Part shown: positions 58,117 to 64,000 of the stretch, one piece after another | Position numbering within the stretch: position 1 is the first letter of the stretch | How the letters are laid out: each line of letters begins with the position of its first letter | Assembly: GCF_010015585.1 (NCBI RefSeq) | Contig: NW_022985069.1 | Span: 1,779,846 to 1,843,845 of the forward strand | Source of the DNA: Eremomyces bilateralis CBS 781.70 | Taxonomy: Eukaryota > Ascomycota > Dothideomycetes > Eremomycetales > Eremomycetaceae | Length of the DNA: 64,000 nucleotides | Direction: 5' to 3' | Notes under the pieces: model-generated | The model's database searches: none | What the model was told of the DNA's origin: nothing | Seen by the model: the letters and a program-made list of their open reading frames with translations, nothing else | Made by a program: the position numbers and the translations under genes

Positions 58117-59880
58117 ATGGCGCTCATTACTCCTAGTCGCAGGTCCTCAACGTCTGGCGTTTCCCGCTCAATAAGCTATCCACTCGTTCCCACGATCAAG
58201 ACTGATATCGAAGCCCTCCCACTCTCAGCCACCTCCTTCGTCGCACCCGCGTCATCGATTACCCCGTCAAGCACTGTTTCAAGCTTTCTATACTCTCCGA
58301 CCGCGGCAGAAGCACTCATGGCTGCTGCTACAACGACCCCTGCGAGCACCATGTCTTCAACTTTAGCTTCAGCTGCCGGGACCTCGGGATTGCAACTGAA
58401 CGGCAGGCCAAGGGTACCACCGCTGAAGACACGGACACCTATGTCTGCGACATATCCATCGGAACTTCGGAGTCCGCTTCACAGTGCCAGTGTCACCACA
58501 CCACGCAGTTCGGGTGGGCTTTGGAGTGCCGGAATTCGGGGAGAGGATCTGCGAAGCTCGGGGTTGAGTCCTGCCTTGGGTGGAGCTACAATATTCAGTG
58601 CAGGTGGAGCACGCACCCCGACAAGTGCTCCTATTAAGAGGGAGTGGGAGGATGACTCGGCGAACAATGACCCAACTGTCATTACCCCACCACCGGCATA
58701 CCTTGACTTTCTCCGGGCGCTGAAGCCAGGAGTGAAATCACCTGTGTGCGCAGCCCCACCACAACCTCATTCCGCTCGTGGATTTGGACCGACTTCGGCA
58801 TCCTTCACATCGGGGGGAGATGGTAAAGGCGAGACCGTGGAGTTCCCCGACTCAATACCGAGACCACAGAGTCTATATTCGACCGACTCCAGTGACAGTG
58901 TCACCACAACCGCTTCCCTTTCCACGGGGTCAACATCATCGTTGAATATGATGACCGACCCATCTCACCCCGCCGACACTTCTATGCCGGGGATCGAAGA
59001 AGTGGACCCTATTGTCAAGACAGAGCCTGCCACTCCCGAAAGTTTAAATGAGCCTGATATCAACGCGGAGGATACAGATATTACCCCTACTGCAACGAAA
59101 CGGGATGAATCGAGAGACCAAGAGCATTACCGGAATTTGTCACCGCCCTCTCGCTCATCTTCTACGTCTTCAGTCCAATCTATCGGTCGTCCGCCCCCCG
59201 CCGTCGTTTCTGGCTCTCAACCTGCAAGCAGCGGCCCATCCCCGGGCCAACATTATCAGCTACATCGTCCGGCAAACATCCAGATACCTTCCGCAAGCCA
59301 GTTCATGCGAAATGCGCAGACGTCATACGTCCACACTCCCGGTCTCGGCTCCGGCCGACAACCACAAACTCCCAGCTCCGCTACTGCCCCCAAAGGTTCC
59401 GCTACCCGTCGGGCTCGCCCGGGTCTGCACATCCCCAACTCGGGAAAATCTGTCGGTGCTGGTCCGTACTCACCTGCCGTGTCCGGAACCACCAACCCAA
59501 ATGCTGTCCGCTCGCCAATATCGGCCGGCATCCGCTCTCCCCTTTCCGCAGGCGTCCGGTCGCCTCTACCAACAGGTCCGGGGGCTCCCATCCATTCACC
59601 TGCTATCCAAAGTCCTGTTGGTGTACAGAGCCCTCTGAGCCTCTCAGGTGCTCTAACGGGCCCGCTAGGTGGGTCTGCAACCCATCATGCACCTAGTCCG
59701 ACGTGCGTCAGCGTTAGGGAGGTTGTGACGAGGACGGTGGTTTGGGCGAGGGGTCCCGGACAGTCGAATTCGTCGAACGGCAGCTCTGCCGGACCGAATC
59801 AAGCGCAAGGAAGGGATGGTTGTGGAGAAACATCAGAAAGGAGAGAGGCGCCGGAGAAGCGAAGGAGGGTGGAAGATTGA
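58117..59880 (+). CDS. Large Ser/Thr/Pro-rich disordered fungal protein, function unknown
   Basis: The single frame gives 587 aa. Composition is dominated by Ser, Pro, Thr and Ala, with no membrane span. The only segments that look conserved are TPPPAYLDFLRALKPG (about residues 190-205) and SVREVVTRTVVWARG near the C-terminus. These stand out as islands of order and are probably the functional contacts. Repeats of the form R-S-P-(I/L)-(S/P)-x-G (RSPISAGIRSPLSAGVRSPL) lie at about 468-489 and suggest proline-directed phosphorylation. The end KRRRVED is nuclear-signal-like. A nuclear regulatory or scaffold role is inferred. I know of uncharacterised proteins of this kind in other Eurotiomycetes but no assigned function. 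Confidence 0.8.
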   Translation: MALITPSRRSSTSGVSRSISYPLVPTIKTDIEALPLSATSFVAPASSITPSSTVSSFLYSPTAAEALMAAATTTPASTMSSTLASAAGTSGLQLNGRPRVPPLKTRTPMSATYPSELRSPLHSASVTTPRSSGGLWSAGIRGEDLRSSGLSPALGGATIFSAGGARTPTSAPIKREWEDDSANNDPTVITPPPAYLDFLRALKPGVKSPVCAAPPQPHSARGFGPTSASFTSGGDGKGETVEFPDSIPRPQSLYSTDSSDSVTTTASLSTGSTSSLNMMTDPSHPADTSMPGIEEVDPIVKTEPATPESLNEPDINAEDTDITPTATKRDESRDQEHYRNLSPPSRSSSTSSVQSIGRPPPAVVSGSQPASSGPSPGQHYQLHRPANIQIPSASQFMRNAQTSYVHTPGLGSGRQPQTPSSATAPKGSATRRARPGLHIPNSGKSVGAGPYSPAVSGTTNPNAVRSPISAGIRSPLSAGVRSPLPTGPGAPIHSPAIQSPVGVQSPLSLSGALTGPLGGSATHHAPSPTCVSVREVVTRTVVWARGPGQSNSSNGSSAGPNQAQGRDGCGETSERREAPEKRRRVED

Positions 59881-60636
59881 ATGCATGGACCGCATTGCCC
59901 CTTCTCGTTCTTGTTAATGATCGCATTCGCGAGCGCTGTCGTTTGACCACGGGTTTGACGTTTCGTTGGTTCTTTGGGTCTATCTTCTGTCATAGTTCTA
60001 CTGCGAGCCATTGTGGCCTCCACCGAGAGGTTTTGCGTGATCACCCAAGCGCGGTTAGATCATAGGGGTTATGGCTGGATCTACATATTTCTGGGGCATA
60101 GTGAAAGATTTACACTTGCGTAGTTGACTTACTTATGATGAATGAGCTTCGTGAGCTGGAGTTTGGAAACAAGGACCACATGGAATGATAAAAGGGACAG
60201 GTTTCAAATTTTTGCACCGAAATATAGACATAGTTACATGTCGTCTTAAATCGGCAGAAGAGCACTTCATTCATACTAGTTTAAAATGGCACTCTCTGCC
60301 ATTACTTTCCCTACATGTCTGCATCTTAGTTATAGGCTATCCGTCCGTCAAGGAAGTCTTGGTAACCGTCGGCTTCCAAGTCTGTAATCGTTATCAAACA
60401 AGACAACCGATAAGAAACTGACGCAAAAGGCTCTGGCGAAAGGAGTACTTAGTAGATATAGCTACTCCGTGCAGCCGCCTGGGAGGGTCCATATGCAATT
60501 CCTGTACGCTCAGCCCATTCGCTAGAAGGCAAAACACCACCACAGCTAGTGAGCAAGTTTCGAGCCATTCGGCGTATGCATATATCATCGATATTAACGA
60601 ATCCTACAGGGCGAACTCCTTCCCTGACAATAGGGA
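59881..60636. other. Convergent intergenic gap
   Basis: About 750 bp between convergent genes; nothing recognised. Confidence 0.6.
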
Positions 60637-63384
60637 TCATGGTCCGTTTGTGACCGAAATATTCTGTCCCACGCAGATCCTACCCACAGAGTCCTGCAGT
60701 CCGCAGTGAATTCCGAAGTTCACGCCCCCTCTCCCAGGCTCTCGCCTTGTCTTGGCGAGTGTCACGAACGGCTCACCACGCAAATCTTTCTCTCCTTCCT
60801 TTGGATTGACGCAGACGATTTGGCATCGGCGGCAAGCTCCAAGCACTTGAAGGATGGTGGGAGGGGAATCAATCCCATTCTCCGAAGGACAGGGAATGAA
60901 GGAGAGGATATGGCAGCCATCACACCAACTATCCTCCTCATATGCGTTGGAGTGGTCAAGCGGGCCTTGCGCGGATGGCGCCAGCGGCTTAATCACAATA
61001 TTCGCCCTGAACCTGTCAGGAAACAGGTCAAATCCTGCATGAACATTCCCTGCGCTCTTTATCTGCTGGTTCAAAAGCCTCACGCTGGCCCGGTTAATAA
61101 TGAGGATTGGAGACTCATTTGCCAATAAGATGGGATTTTCTCGCTCATGGATGTGAGCAGCCTCGTGGTCGGAGTCAATTCCGATACCGCTATCTTTTTC
61201 ATCGTCTGCGACCTTTGTTGAGGGATAAGATCCCGGAACAGAAACATGAGTAGGCTTTTGCTTAGTAATGGTGTCCTCTAGTTGCAAATTGTGCTTCCCG
61301 GAAACACCACGCCACTGTCTTCCGACGCCTTGCAATGCCGAGTTGGATGAATAACGTGCAAGGCGACATGGGACTCCCACAGCTTCCGACAAAAACTCTG
61401 ATATTTCGAGGGATTGGTACGTCTTTGCCATGATAATATCACCGCATACTCTCGTCGACTGACCCTTGAACTCGGGTAACCCTGTCTCCAGTAACCTCGA
61501 TGAGCTTTCAAATGGCCGAGGGTCCTCGGAAAGGGGTACTTCCACTGATGGGCGTTGAAAAGACATCTGTTTGGCCGTTCGAGAGCATTCGATTCGCAGG
61601 ATTCCTTTCTCTAGGTCAACGGTTGGCTTAATATGAGCCATATGCGGATATCGCTTCATGCTCAGGGCTGTTCCAGTGCCTTGATGTACGATGCACCATT
61701 CGCGATCCCAGGCTAGGCCTTCACGTCGTACTTTCCATGATTGCCCTTGTGGTACACTGAACCCAGCACACGACTTGATCGGGTATACCGTAATAGACTC
61801 GACAGTGTAGGTGGTTCCCCCAGACATCAATTGCTCATATCCAAGTCGACTTTTGATATCGGGCATAGGTGAAGAGGGAGTCGTCCCGACTTGCCGTCCA
61901 TCCTTCAACGGAGTCTCGATATAGGCGGTCTGGTTGTGCACGATGAAGAACTCTTTCACCCACACAAGAAAATTTTCAACATCATTCATCGTGCTTGCAG
62001 CACCCAAGCTGACTCGTACAATTCCCGTTGGTTTCCCTTCTCCGACCCAGCCTTCTCCATCTTCAACTCCGCATCTAGCACCGGCGGAGAAATTGCGTCG
62101 GAGTTCCCATGGCGCTAAAGAAAGTGCAGCCGATACACCGCCGGGGTTGCAAACGCCTCCAGTTCGTAAGCTTATATTTCGTACGGCAGCGAGCTTTTCA
62201 ACTTCTGCATGCTGGACACATGTACCGCTTGGAGTTTCGAAGTTCAGGGCTATTGTTGATCCTTGCATTTTCATATCGGTATAGCCCGAGTCGGGATCGG
62301 TGTAAATTTGGCAGACCGGCGTGCCAGAGGGATGACGCAGAGACTTCAGCTCCGAATAAAGTCTCTGGGTCAGGAAAGAAACGTGCCTTGAGATGCGTTC
62401 AAAGGACCCAAATAAGTCGCGATGAACGGATACCGCAGACTGAAGGGCCAGGATGCTATGAATTGGGAGGGTACCGTCTTCCAAGTGCGAGTGCGGCGAG
62501 TCATTCTTCTTTAAATGCCATTGCTCCTGTAAGCACAGGACGAGGTCAACGGTGCCGCCTCCAAAGTACTTGCGCCGTGTCATGATAGCGCTAGACGACT
62601 TTCGGACAATCAAGGCGCCTAGGTCTGGAAACCCGAAGATTTTGTAGAAGCTCAGAACCGTAAAGTCGGGCGCAGCATCGGCATCACTTAAATCCAGTGG
62701 ACAAGTAGCGACGAGCGCGGCGGCGTCAAGAAGGGTGTAGACTGGTTGACCAGGTGGGCTCTTGGAACGGATTTCACGACTCCACCGGAGTGGTAGTCGG
62801 TAACCGTTCATGTTTGATTGCGCGGGAAAGGTGAAAAGGCGATGCATGAACTGTTGTTCTTTGCTACGACATCCATTCCGGATCCAGTCGTCCACTGCTT
62901 CTTTCGATTCGAAACATTGGTGTTGCATTGCGACCTCTCGACCGCCCACAATACTGGTGTGTGAGTCCCGATGGTATCCATACCAGAAGCCGCTCTGACA
63001 GTCGCGAAAGGCATCGATCACAAGTTTCACCCCCGCCGTCGCATTAGCGACGAAGACAACATCAAATTCATTTGGATCCGCTTTGACCATGTGAAGGACG
63101 TCCAATCGGACGTTTTCGATCATTTGAGTGGTTGTCTGGGATGCAGTGCTCGAAGAATGCGGATTACCATGCATGTTTGAGATCATGTTGGCGGAGAACC
63201 GCTCCAGCAATGAACGGGGAACTGGGGGAGTGCCAGCATTATCGAGGTAAAGAGAATCTATTATCATTATCAGTATTTCTCAACCAAATTATGGAAGGAT
63301 CCCAATACCTGTTAACGACGGATACTCTCGCTGCCGGAGGGATTCAATGTGGGAGTTGTATTCTACGTCTCCAAGCTCTTCCAT
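60637..63384 (-). CDS. hxB: Molybdenum cofactor sulfurase (HxB type)
   Basis: The enzyme adds the terminal sulfur to the molybdenum cofactor of xanthine dehydrogenase-type enzymes, so it is needed for purine use as nitrogen source. Exons 63309-63384 and 60637-63257, joined by a 51-nt intron, give 898 aa. The N-terminal NifS-like aminotransferase half starts YLDNAGTPPVP and has NPHSSSTASQ. The PLP lysine is in LSFYKIFGFPDLG, and LRTGGVCNPGG carries the persulfide-forming Cys. The C-terminal MOSC half starts at VESITVYPIKSCAGF and has LAWDREWCIVHQG and LANESPILIINRASV. An insert of about 45 acidic residues near 730 interrupts the MOSC part. Confidence 0.95.
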
Positions 63385-64000
63385 GGTGAACACCGGCCTC
63401 AACGACGCCACCTTATAAGTGTCCAAAAGAGTTGAATATTAGAGAAGAATAAACGACACTTCAATTATTACTTTGGAGACGAGGAAATTGAGCAGTTATG
63501 AAATTCATTGAATCAACTCATTCTTGCGACCTATAGGCTGGATTCCGTCCTGGCTTCAGGATGTGCAGCCGTCTGGTCGAGACAGTCGGAGGACGCCGAC
63601 GGGGCAAACTGCCAGAGGGGACCTAACTGAAGCTGCTAAGATAACGTCTATTACTCACCCAAGGCCATCCTGGGCAGCATATTTTCAGCTGAAAATGCGC
63701 CTATTAGGCGTACCACTGTAATTGGAGAGGAATATTGGAAATTACAGAGTATGAAGTGAATATTGGATAGAAATCCGATTAGAATGAGCATCGTGAAGTA
63801 GATCACGTGTGCGACTTACAACAATGCACGTGATGTGGTTGTATGAACCATTGACGCCTTGTTGCCTGAGGCATGAAAGCATGGCATCAGAACAAAGTGA
63901 GCCGCCTGCGCTGTTAAGGACTACAAGATACTTTTATTGCGCCATACATTGGGCGATCAGCTTTATTCACACCGGGCACATTGGTATATATGTGTCTGGA
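63385..64000. other. Window-edge intergenic stretch
   Basis: About 615 bp upstream of hxB, holding its promoter. No gene is supported at the edge. Confidence 0.5.

Overview
This 64 kb window is nuclear DNA of a filamentous ascomycete. Many short introns (about 45-107 nt) have fungal GTATGT/GTAAGT-type donors and CTAAC/CTGAC branch sites. The gene set points to the Eurotiomycetes (Aspergillus/Penicillium-like): PalH, VelB, a HET-domain protein, a Zn2Cys6 regulator and an HxB-type molybdenum cofactor sulfurase. The species is inferred only at that level. No rRNA gene, convincing tRNA, CRISPR array or recognisable retroelement is seen.

Left third (0-26.7 kb): the pH-sensing receptor PalH (minus) is followed by a secreted repeat protein with Kex2-like sites (plus) and a CSA/ERCC8-type WD40 protein (plus). 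Next come a secreted class 3 lipase (plus), a five-exon MFS transporter (minus), the autophagy kinase Atg1 (minus) and the velvet regulator VelB (minus, with a Gly-Gln-Met tandem repeat). A secreted type-B carboxylesterase (minus, with a probable 5-nt microexon) and a second secreted Kex2-type precursor (minus) close the block.

Middle (26.7-44.5 kb): this part is poorer in genes and more accessory. It holds an acidic protein of unknown function, a DAHP synthase, a Zn2Cys6 transcription factor and a frame-broken probable pseudogene. Pam17 of the mitochondrial import motor follows. Then come a 251-bp fold-back repeat, a HET-domain gene and a DUF7730/F-box-like protein.

Right third (44.5-64 kb): dense housekeeping genes. 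In order these are a small mitochondrial membrane protein candidate, RAMP4/Ysy6, the AP-3 delta subunit, EMC2, a THOC5-like protein and a J-domain protein. A roughly 3 kb leader/intergenic stretch, a large Ser/Pro-rich protein and the molybdenum cofactor sulfurase complete the window.

The genes form no single operon-like pathway. Several are signalling and development regulators (PalH, VelB, Atg1), and several belong to the secretory and membrane system (RAMP4, EMC2, AP-3 delta). A structural theme is introns at or inside the start codon: AP-3 delta has AT|G, RAMP4 has ATG|, DAHP synthase has a 6-nt first exon, and the J-protein has a 7-nt first exon. All exon models are read by eye from splice signals and frame continuity, without transcript data.
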